Assembly (NCBI GenBank): GCA_017305715.1
Contig: JAFKKG010000036.1
Span: forward strand, 1-64,000
Source: Hyphomicrobiales bacterium
Lineage (GTDB): Bacteria; Pseudomonadota; Alphaproteobacteria; Rhizobiales; Xanthobacteraceae
Length of the DNA: 64,000 bases
Reading direction: 5' to 3'
Positions 26,267 to 35,307 of the stretch are shown here, piece after piece. The position numbers and the translations under genes are program-made. Within the stretch, counting starts at the first letter, position 1; every line of letters starts with the position of its first letter. The notes beneath the pieces were generated by a model. That model was not told the origin of the DNA. It made no database searches and saw only the letters and a program-made list of their open reading frames with translations.

Positions 26267-27505
26267 ATGATCTCGCTCGCCGACCTTCAACGCCTGATCG
26301 CGCAGGGCGATCTGTCCGCGGATGCCGCGATCGCGCAGTCGCTGGAGGCGATCGGCGCGCAGGAGAAAACGATCGGCGCGTTCGTTTGTCATAACCCGAA
26401 CGTCCGCGCCGCACAGGCCGGGCTGCTGCGCGGCATCGCAGTCGGCATCAAGGACATCATGGACACCGCGGATTTTCCGACCGAGATGGGGTCACCCATC
26501 TACAAGGGATTTCGTTCGCGCGGCGATGCGGCTGTGGTGATGGCGCTGAAGGCGGCGGGCGCCAGCATCGTCGGCAAGACCACGACGACGGCGTTCGCCT
26601 CGTCGGATCCGACCGCAACCCTCAATCCGCGCAACACCGCCCACACGCCGGGCGGATCGTCGGCTGGTTCAGCGGCGGCGGTAGCGGCCAGCATGATCCC
26701 GCTGGCCTTGGGCACGCAGACCGGCGGCTCGGTGATCCGCCCCGCTTCGTTCTGCGGCTGCGCCGCGATCAAGCCGTCCTACCGCCTGCTGCCGACCGTC
26801 GGCGTGAAGTGCTATTCCTGGACGCTGGATACGGTCGGGCTGTTCGCGGCCGGTGTCCGCGATGTCGCGCATGGCTTGGCGGCGATCGCCGGCCGCGACG
26901 AATTTCTGCCGCAGGCGTCGGTGCCGACGCCGCGGATCGGCGTCGTAACGCAGGATTTCGCCGGCGCGCCGGAGGCGGAAGGCGCCGAGGCGCTGCAGAT
27001 CGCGGCCAGGGCAGCGGAACGCGCCGGCGCGTCGGTGCGCACGCTGGCGATGCCTGAGATTGTTGCGGAGGCGTGGCGCGAGCACCCGAATGTGCAGGAA
27101 TTCGAGGCGCATCAGGCACTCGCCTGGGAATACCGCGAGCATTACGACGCTGTCGCGCCGAATCTGCGCGGACGGCTCGACGAGAGCAAGGGCATGCTGC
27201 CTGCCGTCTATGACGAGGCGATGCGCGTGACGCGTCAGGCAAGGATCGCGCTAACGACGATTTTCGAGGATGTCGACGTGCTGCTGGCGATATCGGCACC
27301 GGGCGCTGCGCCCAAGGGCTTGGGCTCGACGGGCGATGCGCGTTACAACCGGCTCTGGACCTTGATGGGAACGCCCTGCGTCAACATCCCCGCGCACATT
27401 GCTTCCGGCGGACTGCCGGTCGGTGTGCAAGTCATCGCGCGTTATGGCGATGATGCGAAGGCACTGGCTGCGGCGCGGTTCGTCGAGGAAGCGCTGGCGA
27501 AATGA
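26267..27505 (+). CDS. Malonamidase E2-like amidase
   Basis: 412 residues of the amidase-signature family. The Ser-cisSer-Lys triad is Lys62 (GIKDI), Ser131 (PGGSSAGS) and Ser155 (QTGGSVIRPA), the same numbering as in malonamidase E2 of Bradyrhizobium japonicum. The start MISLADLQRLIAQGDLS and the block LPTVGVKCYSWTLDTVGLF also match what I recall of that enzyme. It should hydrolyse malonamate to malonate and ammonia, or a close substrate. No matABC-type malonate genes are adjacent. It is divergent from dprA. Confidence 0.88.
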   Translation: MISLADLQRLIAQGDLSADAAIAQSLEAIGAQEKTIGAFVCHNPNVRAAQAGLLRGIAVGIKDIMDTADFPTEMGSPIYKGFRSRGDAAVVMALKAAGASIVGKTTTTAFASSDPTATLNPRNTAHTPGGSSAGSAAAVAASMIPLALGTQTGGSVIRPASFCGCAAIKPSYRLLPTVGVKCYSWTLDTVGLFAAGVRDVAHGLAAIAGRDEFLPQASVPTPRIGVVTQDFAGAPEAEGAEALQIAARAAERAGASVRTLAMPEIVAEAWREHPNVQEFEAHQALAWEYREHYDAVAPNLRGRLDESKGMLPAVYDEAMRVTRQARIALTTIFEDVDVLLAISAPGAAPKGLGSTGDARYNRLWTLMGTPCVNIPAHIASGGLPVGVQVIARYGDDAKALAAARFVEEALAK

Positions 27506-27511
27506 TTCGTC

Positions 27512-27553
27512 ATTCCGGGGTCCAGACCCGGAATCTCTGTGCATCGCTCCGGA
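27512..27553 (+). repeat. Short REP-like palindrome between amidase and plsY
   Basis: ATTCCGGGGTCCAGACCCGG begins a palindrome (arms 27512-27519 and 27527-27534); a partial third copy, CTCCGGAAT, follows near 27546-27553. It is placed between convergent genes and may also end both transcripts. This GTCATTCCGGG core is a common intergenic repeat in Bradyrhizobium-type genomes. Confidence 0.6.
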
Positions 27554-27566
27554 ATGATCCTGCGCG

Positions 27567-28160
27567 TCACTTCTGCCCGATCCGGCTTTCCGTCCCCGCC
27601 TGCAGGCGCTTGACGTTTTCGCGGTGAGCGTAGAACAGCAACAGCGTCATCACCACAAACAGCGAAGCCAGCGCCGGGTGACCGAACCACCACAGGAACA
27701 GCGGCGTCACGAACGCCGCGACCAAGGCCGACAGCGACGAGTAGCGCGTGGTGGCGGCGGTAGCTAGCCACATCACGCAGAACACCACGGCCGCCGGCCA
27801 GAACAGAGCGATCAGCACGCCGATATAGGTCGCGACGCCTTTGCCGCCCTTGAACTTTAGCCAGACCGGATAGAGATGGCCGAGAAAGGCGCCGAAGGCG
27901 GCCAGCATCGCGGCGTTGGGTCCGCCGTAATAGCCGCAGATCATCACCGCGAGCGTGCCCTTGAGCGCGTCACCGATCAGCGTCCCGGCGGCGAGCCCCT
28001 TGTTGCCCGTGCGCAGCACGTTGGTGGCGCCGATACTGCCGGAGCCGATCGAGCGCAAATCCGCGGTGCCGGCGAGCCTGGTCAGCACGAGCCCGAACGG
28101 GATCGAGCCGAACAGGTAGCCGACGAAAAACGCAACGACGAGGAATGGCTCAAACGACAT
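27567..28160 (-). CDS. plsY: Glycerol-3-phosphate acyltransferase PlsY
   Basis: 197 residues, an integral membrane enzyme with about five hydrophobic segments. Motifs: [12 protein letters not shown] near the N-terminus, [14 protein letters not shown] (phosphate binding) and GGKGVAT. PlsY transfers acyl from acyl-phosphate to glycerol-3-phosphate, the first step of phospholipid synthesis. It is 35 bases downstream of the pyrC homologue, making pyrB-pyrC'-plsY an apparent operon. Confidence 0.95.
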   Translation of the reverse strand: MSFEPFLVVAFFVGYLFGSIPFGLVLTRLAGTADLRSIGSGSIGATNVLRTGNKGLAAGTLIGDALKGTLAVMICGYYGGPNAAMLAAFGAFLGHLYPVWLKFKGGKGVATYIGVLIALFWPAAVVFCVMWLATAATTRYSSLSALVAAFVTPLFLWWFGHPALASLFVVMTLLLFYAHRENVKRLQAGTESRIGQK

Positions 28161-28195
28161 CGCCGATGCTCCTGCCGCGCAACATGTCGCGCGGA

Positions 28196-29497
28196 TTAGA
28201 CATGCTCATAAACAGTCCGCCCGCCGACGATAGTACGGACGACGCGACCCGAGAAGCGGGCTTCATCGAACGGCGTGTTCTTGCATTGCGATTTGAGATC
28301 GTCGCGGTCGAGGACCCAGGGCGTATCGGCGTCGATCACCACGACATCGGCAGGGGAACCCGCGCGCAGCGAGCCGCCGGGCAGGCCGAGCAGTTCCGCC
28401 GGACGCGTCGACATCGCGCGGATCAGCGTCTTGAAATCCATCTCGCCATTATGGATCAGCCGCAGGCCCGCCGGCAGCATGGTTTGCAATCCGACCGCGC
28501 CGTGGGCGGCTTCCGCGAACGGCAACCGCTTCACCTCGACATCCTGCGGATTGTGATCGGACATCACGACATCGACCAGGCCGGAGGCGACGGCGGCGAC
28601 CAGCGCCAGACGGTCGTCCTCGGTCCGCAGCGGCGGCGACAACTTCAGGAACGTCCGGTAGGGGCCGATGTCGTTTTCGTTCAGCGTGACATGGTTAATC
28701 GAAACCGACGCCGAGACCGCTAGCCCCGCGTCACGCGCGCGCTTGAGGATTTCGAGCGACTCGATGCAGCTCAACGAGGCCGCGTGATAGCGGCCGTCGG
28801 TCAGCGCCAACAGGCGCATGTCGCGCTCCAGCATGACAGCCTCGGCGGCATTGGGAATCCCGAACAGGCCGAGCCGTGTCGCGAACTCGCCTTCGTTCAT
28901 CACGCCTTCGCCGACCAGGTCGGGGTCTTCGGTGTGGTGCACGATCAGCGCGTCGAAATCGCGCGCATAGGTCAGCGCGCGGCGCATCACCTGCGCATTG
29001 GTGACGCTGCGGGCGCCATCGGTGAAGGCGACGGCACCGGCGGCCTTGAGCAGGCCGATCTCGGTCATCTCATCGCCGGCCATGCCCTTGGTCAGCGCGG
29101 CCATCGGATGGATGTTGACGATCGCGGTGTCGCGCGCGCGCCGCAGGATGAAATCGACGGTAGCCGAATTGTCGATGACCGGCGAAGTATCCGGCTGGCA
29201 GATGATGGTGGTGATGCCGCCGGCGGCGGCCGCCTGGCTGGCGGATGCAAAGGTTTCGCGGTGGCTGGCGCCGGGCTCGCCGACAAAGGCGCGCATGTCG
29301 ATCAGCCCGGGGGCAACGATCTTGCCGGCGCAATTGATGATGTCGGTACCCTCGGGCACGCCGGCGGCGCCGATACCGCGCTTTGAATCGCGGATCAGGC
29401 CGTCGGCGATCAGGACGTCACCGGGACCGTCGAAGTCGCGCGAGGGATCGACGACGCGGGCATTGGCCAAGAGGATGGGGCGGCGATCGGTCAGCAT
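28196..29497 (-). CDS. Dihydroorotase-like protein, probably non-catalytic (PyrC')
   Basis: 433 residues aligning with class I dihydroorotase from end to end, but key metal ligands are replaced. The HxH site after PGLIDM reads RAFVGEPG instead of HVHLREPG; the usual DHAPH reads DHNPQ; and the AHVS-type histidine is missing in YHAASLSC. His survives in [11 protein letters not shown]. The pattern matches PyrC'/PyrX of Pseudomonas, an inactive subunit needed to assemble aspartate carbamoyltransferase. Its ATG is one base after the pyrB stop codon, so a 1:1 complex with PyrB is likely. Confidence 0.9.
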   Translation of the reverse strand: MLTDRRPILLANARVVDPSRDFDGPGDVLIADGLIRDSKRGIGAAGVPEGTDIINCAGKIVAPGLIDMRAFVGEPGASHRETFASASQAAAAGGITTIICQPDTSPVIDNSATVDFILRRARDTAIVNIHPMAALTKGMAGDEMTEIGLLKAAGAVAFTDGARSVTNAQVMRRALTYARDFDALIVHHTEDPDLVGEGVMNEGEFATRLGLFGIPNAAEAVMLERDMRLLALTDGRYHAASLSCIESLEILKRARDAGLAVSASVSINHVTLNENDIGPYRTFLKLSPPLRTEDDRLALVAAVASGLVDVVMSDHNPQDVEVKRLPFAEAAHGAVGLQTMLPAGLRLIHNGEMDFKTLIRAMSTRPAELLGLPGGSLRAGSPADVVVIDADTPWVLDRDDLKSQCKNTPFDEARFSGRVVRTIVGGRTVYEHV

Positions 29498-29498
29498 G

Positions 29499-30452
29499 TC
29501 AGGCGTTCGGCAGGTTGCGGGCGAGTGCTTCCAGCACCGCCATCCGCACCGCCACTCCCATTTCGACCTGTTCGCGGATCAGCGATTGGGCACCATCCGC
29601 CACGAATGTATCGATCTCCACGCCACGGTTCATCGGACCGGGATGCATCACCAACGCATCGGGTTTTGCATAAGCGAGCTTCTTCTGGTCGAGACCGAAA
29701 TAGTGGAAATACTCGCCGGACGACGGCACGAACGAGCCGTTCATGCGCTCGCGCTGCAGGCGCAGCATCATGACGATGTCGGCGCCATTGAGGCCTTCGC
29801 GCATGTCGCGCGCCACCTCGACGCCCATCCGCTCGATGCCGCGCGGCAACAGCGTGGAGGGGGCCACCACGCGGACGCGGGCGCCCATGGTGTTGAGCAG
29901 CAGGATGTTGGAGCGGGCGACGCGGGAATGCATCACGTCGCCGCAGATCGCGATCACAAGGCCTTCCAGCCGACCCTTGTTGCGGCGGATGGTCAGCGCG
30001 TCCAGCAGCGCCTGGGTCGGATGTTCGTGGCTGCCGTCGCCGGCGTTGATCACGGAACCGTCAACCTTGCGCGCCAGAAGTTCCACCGCGCCTGACGCGT
30101 GGTGCCGCACCACCAGGATGTCGGGGTGCATGGCGTTAAGGGTCACGGCCGTGTCCATCAGCGTCTCGCCCTTGCGGATCGAGGACGAGGACACCGACAT
30201 GTTCATGACATCGGCGCCGAGCCGTTTGCCCGCGAGTTCGAACGAGGACTGGGTCCGCGTCGAGGCCTCGAAAAACAGGTTCACCTGGGTGCGACCGCGT
30301 AAACTTGTGCGCTTTTTGTCCACCTGGCGGTTGAGCTCGACATATTCCTCGGAAAGGTCGAGTAAGCCGGTAATATCGGCGGCGGAAAGCCCCTCGATTC
30401 CCAGCAGATGCCGGTGACCGAGGACGAAGGTCGATTTCGATGCAGGGGTCAT
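29499..30452 (-). CDS. pyrB: Aspartate carbamoyltransferase catalytic subunit
   Basis: 317 residues. The carbamoyl-phosphate loop is [20 protein letters not shown] (STRTQ at 64-68); [30 protein letters not shown] and [14 protein letters not shown] are further signatures. It condenses carbamoyl phosphate and aspartate in pyrimidine synthesis. The ATG at 30452 gives the usual N-terminus; an upstream ATG at 30491 exists. No pyrI is nearby, and the downstream PyrC-like protein is the probable partner. Confidence 0.96.
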   Translation of the reverse strand: MTPASKSTFVLGHRHLLGIEGLSAADITGLLDLSEEYVELNRQVDKKRTSLRGRTQVNLFFEASTRTQSSFELAGKRLGADVMNMSVSSSSIRKGETLMDTAVTLNAMHPDILVVRHHASGAVELLARKVDGSVINAGDGSHEHPTQALLDALTIRRNKGRLEGLVIAICGDVMHSRVARSNILLLNTMGARVRVVAPSTLLPRGIERMGVEVARDMREGLNGADIVMMLRLQRERMNGSFVPSSGEYFHYFGLDQKKLAYAKPDALVMHPGPMNRGVEIDTFVADGAQSLIREQVEMGVAVRMAVLEALARNLPNA

Positions 30453-30593
30453 TAAAACGAGAGCTATAGGCAGACTTCCGATGCGGGGCAAGCGCGAATA
30501 AAGGCGTTGCGAGTTATCCCCCGGTCTGTCGCCACGCAGGGTAAAGAGGGTCGCCGTAATTGCGCCGCGTTCGGCGCGCGGGAAGGGCGTTCC

Positions 30594-31358
30594 ATGCAGA
30601 AATGGCAGGCTGTTTTAGCGATCACATTCGCCGGGCTCGGCCTGGCCAGTCCGCCGTCAGCGAAAGCGCAGGCCCTGCCGGGCGGCTTTGTCTACCTGCG
30701 CGATATCGAGCCCGGCATCATCCAGGACATGCGCTATGCCACCTCGAACAACTTTGTCGGCAAGCCGCTGCGGGGATATGACGCCGCCGAATGCGTGGTG
30801 AAGCGCGAGGTCGGGCTGGCGCTGAAAAACATCCAGCAGGAGCTGGCCAGGCAAAAACTCTCACTGAAAATGTTCGACTGCTACCGGCCGGAACGCGCGG
30901 TCGCCGACATGGTGGCGTGGTCGAGGAATGGCCGGGAGACGCCGGGCGAGCGGCGCTTCAACCCGGCTTTCCGCAAGGCCGATCTGTTCCGGCTCGGTTA
31001 TATCGCGACGCGCTCCGGCCATTCGACGGGCGCCGCGCTGGACCTGACCCTGGTCGACCTGACCGCCGACAATTCCGCAAAGTTCGATTCCGGCAAAGTC
31101 TACGCCGACTGCACCGCGCCGGTAGAGGCGCGCGCGCCGGAAGGCAGCGTCGATATGGGCACCGGTTATGATTGCTCGGACGTCAAGTCACACACCGCCG
31201 CCGCCTCGATCACGCCGGCACAGCGAAGGTGGCGGACTACGCTGGTGGCTGCGATGGCCCGGCAAGGGTTTGTGAACTATTCGAAGGAGTGGTGGCACTT
31301 TTCGCTGCCGGGCGCCGGCCGGCAGGCCTATGATTTCCCGATTACGCGACGGAATTGA
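30594..31358 (+). CDS. D-Ala-D-Ala dipeptidase, VanX/DdpX-like
   Basis: 254 residues with a signal peptide ending SAKA (about residue 25), so a periplasmic enzyme. The zinc site and catalytic base are visible: [13 protein letters not shown] gives His and Asp, and EWWHF gives Glu and His, the pattern of peptidase M15[14 protein letters not shown] is another VanX landmark. It likely cleaves D-Ala-D-Ala for recycling rather than giving glycopeptide resistance, since no vanH or vanA is near. The ATG has GGAAGGG upstream; it is followed after 20 bases by the AidB-like gene. Confidence 0.88.
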   Translation: MQKWQAVLAITFAGLGLASPPSAKAQALPGGFVYLRDIEPGIIQDMRYATSNNFVGKPLRGYDAAECVVKREVGLALKNIQQELARQKLSLKMFDCYRPERAVADMVAWSRNGRETPGERRFNPAFRKADLFRLGYIATRSGHSTGAALDLTLVDLTADNSAKFDSGKVYADCTAPVEARAPEGSVDMGTGYDCSDVKSHTAAASITPAQRRWRTTLVAAMARQGFVNYSKEWWHFSLPGAGRQAYDFPITRRN

Positions 31359-31378
31359 TTCCCGGAGCAGGACCCGCC

Positions 31379-33022
31379 ATGACCCAGGCATCATTCGCGA
31401 CCCACGAGGTCTTCAACCAGTCACCGCCCTTCGAAGATGTCGACCTGTTCGCGGTCGACCGGCCGCTGGCCGAGGCCGTTGCTGCCAATGGCGGCGGCGA
31501 TGCGGCCGGCGAACTCTCCGAATTCGGCAAGCATTGGGGCTCGGCCGCGATGGCGGCGCGGGGGCGTGTCGCCAACGAGAACACGCCGAAGCTGCGCAGC
31601 TTCGATTCCCGCGGCAACCGCCGCGACGAGGTCGAGTTTCATCCGGCCTATCACGAATTGATGGCGCACTCGGCGCATGCCGGCGTGCATAACTCGACCT
31701 GGAATGCCGGCGGCAGGCCGGCCGGCGGCGCCGCCGAAGTGGTGCGCGCCGCCAAATTCTATATCGCCTCGCAGGTCGAGACCGGCCATCTCTGTCCGAT
31801 CACGATGACGCGCGCGTCGGTGGCGGCGCTGGCCGAAGCGCCGGATCTGCTCGCAAAGGTGATGCCGGTGCTCGCCACGCGTTCCTACGATCCGAGCTTT
31901 GCGCCGTGGTGGACCAAGCGCGGCATGACGGTCGGCATGGGCATGACCGAGAAGCAGGGCGGCACCGATGTGCGGTCCAACATGACGCGCGCCGAGCGTG
32001 ACGGCGATGCGTACCGCATCACCGGCCATAAATGGTTCATGTCGGCGCCGATGTGCGACGCGTTCCTGGTGCTGGCGCAGGCCGAGGGCGGCTTGAGTTG
32101 TTTCTTCATGCCACGCTTCGCGCCCGATGGCTCGGTCAATGCGATCAGGTTCCAGCGGCTGAAGGACAAGCTCGGCAACCGCTCCAACGCTTCCTCCGAA
32201 GTGGAATTCACCGGCGCCTATGCGGAGCGCATCGGCGAGGAAGGAAAGGGTATCCGCACCATCATCCAGATGGTGCAGCTGACGCGGCAGGATTGCGCCA
32301 TTGCTTCGGCCGGCCTGATGCGCTCGGGCCTGGCGCATGCGCTGCATCATGCCCGGCACCGCAGCGTGTTCCAGAAACATCTCGCCGATCAGCCGCTGAT
32401 GCAGGCCGTGCTGTCGGACATGGCGCTGCATGTCGAAGCTTCCATCGCGCTCGTCATGCGGCTGTGCCGCGCGTTCGACCGGGCGCCGTCCGACGCCAGG
32501 GAGGCCGCCTATATGCGGCTGTTGACCCCCGTGATCAAATACTGGGTCTGCAAGAGCGCGCCGGGCTTCCTGTATGAAGCGATGGAGTGCCTCGGCGGCA
32601 ACGGCTATGTCGAGGAGGGGATTCTAGCGCGGCATTACCGGGAGTCACCGGTCAACGCGATCTGGGAAGGGTCAGGCAATGTGATGTGCCTCGACGTGCT
32701 GCGCGCGCTGTCGCGCGAGGCCGATGCGGCCTCGGCCGTGTTGCACGAACTCACCGGCGAAACGCTGGGCCTGCCGGGGGCCGGCGAGGCGGTCGTGTTC
32801 ATCGGCAAGGCGTTTCGGCGGCCCGACGGCGAACGGGTGGCCCGGCTGGCGGTGGAAAAGCTGGCATTGCTCGCCGCGAGCGCCGCGCTCAACGCGGTAT
32901 CGCCACGGCATGCGGAATTGTTCGCGGCGACGCGCCTTGCCGGGAATCATGCCAGCATGTACGGCGCGGTCGATCTTGCCAGTGCCGACGTTAGTGGCTT
33001 ACTGGAACGGGCGTTGCCCTGA
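31379..33022 (+). CDS. AidB-like acyl-CoA dehydrogenase
   Basis: 547 residues, close to E. coli AidB (about 541) and longer than ordinary acyl-CoA dehydrogenases. Signatures: DEVEFHPAYHELMAHS, PITMTRASVAALAE, GMGMTEKQGGTDVRSN and the late YEAMECLGGNGYVEEGILA. AidB binds FAD and DNA in the alkylation response; isovaleryl-CoA dehydrogenase activity was reported for it. Whether this copy is protective or metabolic is open. The ATG at 31379 follows GGAGCAGGA. Confidence 0.87.
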   Translation: MTQASFATHEVFNQSPPFEDVDLFAVDRPLAEAVAANGGGDAAGELSEFGKHWGSAAMAARGRVANENTPKLRSFDSRGNRRDEVEFHPAYHELMAHSAHAGVHNSTWNAGGRPAGGAAEVVRAAKFYIASQVETGHLCPITMTRASVAALAEAPDLLAKVMPVLATRSYDPSFAPWWTKRGMTVGMGMTEKQGGTDVRSNMTRAERDGDAYRITGHKWFMSAPMCDAFLVLAQAEGGLSCFFMPRFAPDGSVNAIRFQRLKDKLGNRSNASSEVEFTGAYAERIGEEGKGIRTIIQMVQLTRQDCAIASAGLMRSGLAHALHHARHRSVFQKHLADQPLMQAVLSDMALHVEASIALVMRLCRAFDRAPSDAREAAYMRLLTPVIKYWVCKSAPGFLYEAMECLGGNGYVEEGILARHYRESPVNAIWEGSGNVMCLDVLRALSREADAASAVLHELTGETLGLPGAGEAVVFIGKAFRRPDGERVARLAVEKLALLAASAALNAVSPRHAELFAATRLAGNHASMYGAVDLASADVSGLLERALP

Positions 33023-33032
33023 AAGTCAGTTG

Positions 33033-33806
33033 ATGGATTCCCTCAATCCCGAAAGTCTGCCGCCTCTTGTCGCGCCCGCCCGGCGTCCGCCCCGGATATG
33101 GAAGTTCTGGGGCACGACGCTGTGGGGGCTGTTCATCTTCGCCGGCATGTTTGTCGGGCAAGCCGCCGTCATCGGTTACTTCGTGTTGCGGCGGGAAGGT
33201 CCGATCGATCTTGCCGCAACCGTGCATGTCGTCGGCTCCGGGCTGACGATTTCGCTGTCCGTGATCATGGGACTGCCCGCCGTGCTGCTCGCGGCCTGGG
33301 TCGCCACACACTTCTCGCGCACGCCGTTTGTCGATTACCTCGCGCTGCGCTGGACTTCATGGTGGAATTTTCTGATCGGCGCCGTCTCGCTGGCCGTGCT
33401 GGTCGGCGGCTGGGACCTGCTGTCGCGCACGCTCGGGCGCGAAGTGACGCCGGGTTTCATGGGCGAGGTTCTGAAATCGGCGCAGGCCGGCGGCGCGCTG
33501 TGGCTGCTGGTGATCGCGTTCTGCGTCGCGGCTCCGATCTCGGAGGAAGTGATGGCGCGCGGCTTTCTTTATCGCGGCTGGTCGGAATCGCGCCTCGGCG
33601 TGCCCGGCGCCATCTTCCTGTCGTCGCTGGCGTGGACCTCGCTGCACCTGCAGTATGATTGGTTTTTCTTCGGCGAGGTGTTTTGCATCGGCCTATTGCT
33701 GGGCTATTTCCGCTACCGCACCGGATCGACCTGGCTGACGATCGTACTTCACGGCCTCAACAACACCGCGGCGACGATTCAGACCTTCTGGCTCGCCGGG
33801 AGCTAG
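33033..33806 (+). CDS. CPBP-family intramembrane metalloprotease
   Basis: 257 residues with seven or eight hydrophobic segments. The CPBP/Abi motif is SEEVMARGFLYR (Glu171, Glu172, Arg176), followed by SLHLQYDWFFF and IVLHGLNNTAA, supplying the histidines. The family includes Rce1-like prenyl proteases and bacteriocin-immunity proteins; the target is unknown. It starts 10 bases after the AidB-like gene. Its TAG stop overlaps the TAG stop of the convergent AEC gene within CTAG. Confidence 0.85.
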   Translation: MDSLNPESLPPLVAPARRPPRIWKFWGTTLWGLFIFAGMFVGQAAVIGYFVLRREGPIDLAATVHVVGSGLTISLSVIMGLPAVLLAAWVATHFSRTPFVDYLALRWTSWWNFLIGAVSLAVLVGGWDLLSRTLGREVTPGFMGEVLKSAQAGGALWLLVIAFCVAAPISEEVMARGFLYRGWSESRLGVPGAIFLSSLAWTSLHLQYDWFFFGEVFCIGLLLGYFRYRTGSTWLTIVLHGLNNTAATIQTFWLAGS

Positions 33807-34732
33807 ATCATGGCTGCCAATGCGATCGCGATCGGCATCGTGATCGCCGCCAGAATGGTCTGCAGGGTGATGATCTGCGCCAGCAAAGGCGCGTCGCCGC
33901 CCATCTGTCGGGCCAGTACATAGGCGCTGGATGAGGCCGGCACGGCGGCGCAGGCGGTCACGATCGCCAGATTCGAGCCGGTGATTCCGAACCACAGCGC
34001 CAACCCGACGGCGATCACGGGCATCAGCACCAGCTTGAGGAAGACCGCGACCGAAGCCGCAAGGCTCGGGCGGAACATGCCTTCGAGATGCAGGCCGGCG
34101 CCGGTCACCAGCAGGCCGATCGCCAGCGACGAGCGACCGAGCGCATCGGCGACGTCATGCCATAGCTTCGGCATCGGGATGTGGGTGACGTTGAGCACGA
34201 GCCCGATCACGCAGGCCCAGATCAGGGGATTGCGGACCACCGTCATGACGATCTCGCCGACCGAGCGCTTCTCCGCCGAGGCGTAGTGCGCGAGCACGCT
34301 GACACTGAACACGTTGACCAGCGGGATGATGGCGACCATCGCGACCGAAGCCAGCGCCAGCCCGGAATCGCCGAACAGGCTGCCGGAGACGGCGAGCGCC
34401 ACATAGGTCTGCCAGCGGATCGCGCCCTGGAACACCGAAGTGAAGGCCGGTCCATCGACCGCGCCGCGGGCGAGCAGGGACCGCAGCGCCAGGCATAGCA
34501 ACGACATCAACAGCGCCGACAGCAGCAGCGCGCCGCCGACGCCGGCGACCGGGACCTTGGTCAGGTCGGCTTTGACCAGCGTCTGGATCAGCAGCACCGG
34601 AAACAGCACGTAATAGGTCAGCCGCTCCAGCCCGTGCCATTGCGTCTCCAGCCGCATCAGGGTGCGCTTCAGTATGAAGCCGAGCACGATCAGCAAAAAC
34701 ACCGGCAACAGCGCCGAGATCACCACCGCCAT
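33803..34732 (-). CDS. AEC-family transporter
   Basis: 309 residues, about ten transmembrane segments in two fivefold repeats, typical of the auxin-efflux-carrier family. Landmarks: VISALLPVFLLIVLGFILKR, NPLIWACVIGLVLN and CAAVPASSSAYVLARQMG. Bacterial members carry malonate, malate or other small acids; nothing here decides. The ATG lies two bases after the ruvX stop, indicating an operon. Confidence 0.88.
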   Translation of the reverse strand: MAVVISALLPVFLLIVLGFILKRTLMRLETQWHGLERLTYYVLFPVLLIQTLVKADLTKVPVAGVGGALLLSALLMSLLCLALRSLLARGAVDGPAFTSVFQGAIRWQTYVALAVSGSLFGDSGLALASVAMVAIIPLVNVFSVSVLAHYASAEKRSVGEIVMTVVRNPLIWACVIGLVLNVTHIPMPKLWHDVADALGRSSLAIGLLVTGAGLHLEGMFRPSLAASVAVFLKLVLMPVIAVGLALWFGITGSNLAIVTACAAVPASSSAYVLARQMGGDAPLLAQIITLQTILAAITMPIAIALAAMI

Positions 34733-34734
34733 GT

Positions 34735-35217
34735 TCAGCGCTCGCCGCGCAGCGTAGCAAGCCGGTCGAGCGCGCCCTGCAGGATGAAGATCGCGGCGTG
34801 CTCGTCGATCACCTCGGCGCGGCGGGCGCGGCTGACGTCCATTCCGATCAGTTCGCGCTCGACGGCGGATGTCGAGAGCCGCTCGTCCCACAGGCCGATC
34901 GCCAGATCGGTCAACTTGGAGAAATTACGCGCAAAGGCGCGGGTCGACTGCGCCCGCGGGCCCTCGCTGCCGTCCATGTTGATGGGCAGGCCGAGGATGA
35001 AGCCCACCACGTTGCGCTCGCCGGCGATGGCGAGCAGGCGCGCCGCATCAGCCTTGAACGCCTTGCGTTGAATCGTCTCGACGCCGGTCGCCAGCCTGCG
35101 ATCGGCATTGGATACGGCAACGCCGATGGTCTTGGTGCCGAGGTCGAGGCCGACCAGCGCGCCGCGCTCGGGCCAGTGCGTGGCCGCTTCGATCAGGGGG
35201 AGAATTGGGGCGGGCAT
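34735..35217 (-). CDS. ruvX: RuvX/YqgF Holliday junction resolvase homologue
   Basis: 160 residues of RNase H fold. Motifs: LVGLDLGTKTIGVAVSN (Asp25), FILGLPINMDGSEGPRA, WDERLSTSAVERELI and IDEHAAIFILQ, which supply the conserved acidic residues. YqgF is essential in E. coli and processes pre-16S rRNA; a resolvase role has also been proposed. The ATG at 35217 gives the usual start. Confidence 0.94.
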   Translation of the reverse strand: MPAPILPLIEAATHWPERGALVGLDLGTKTIGVAVSNADRRLATGVETIQRKAFKADAARLLAIAGERNVVGFILGLPINMDGSEGPRAQSTRAFARNFSKLTDLAIGLWDERLSTSAVERELIGMDVSRARRAEVIDEHAAIFILQGALDRLATLRGER

Positions 35218-35261
35218 GGACCCGCATAACACGCAGCCAGCACGTCATGCAAAGGTGGATG

Positions 35262-35293
35262 CGGCGTGGCGTCCACGCGAGAACGCCACGCCG
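35262..35293 (-). terminator. Hairpin terminator after the cyclase-family gene
   Basis: CGGCGTGGCGT at 35262-35272 pairs perfectly with ACGCCACGCCG at 35283-35293 over a ten-base loop. It lies 15 bases past the stop of the gene at 35308-36243 and upstream of ruvX, so it probably separates the two transcripts. No strong T-run follows. Confidence 0.6.
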
Positions 35294-35307
35294 TCCACAG
35301 GCAAGGT

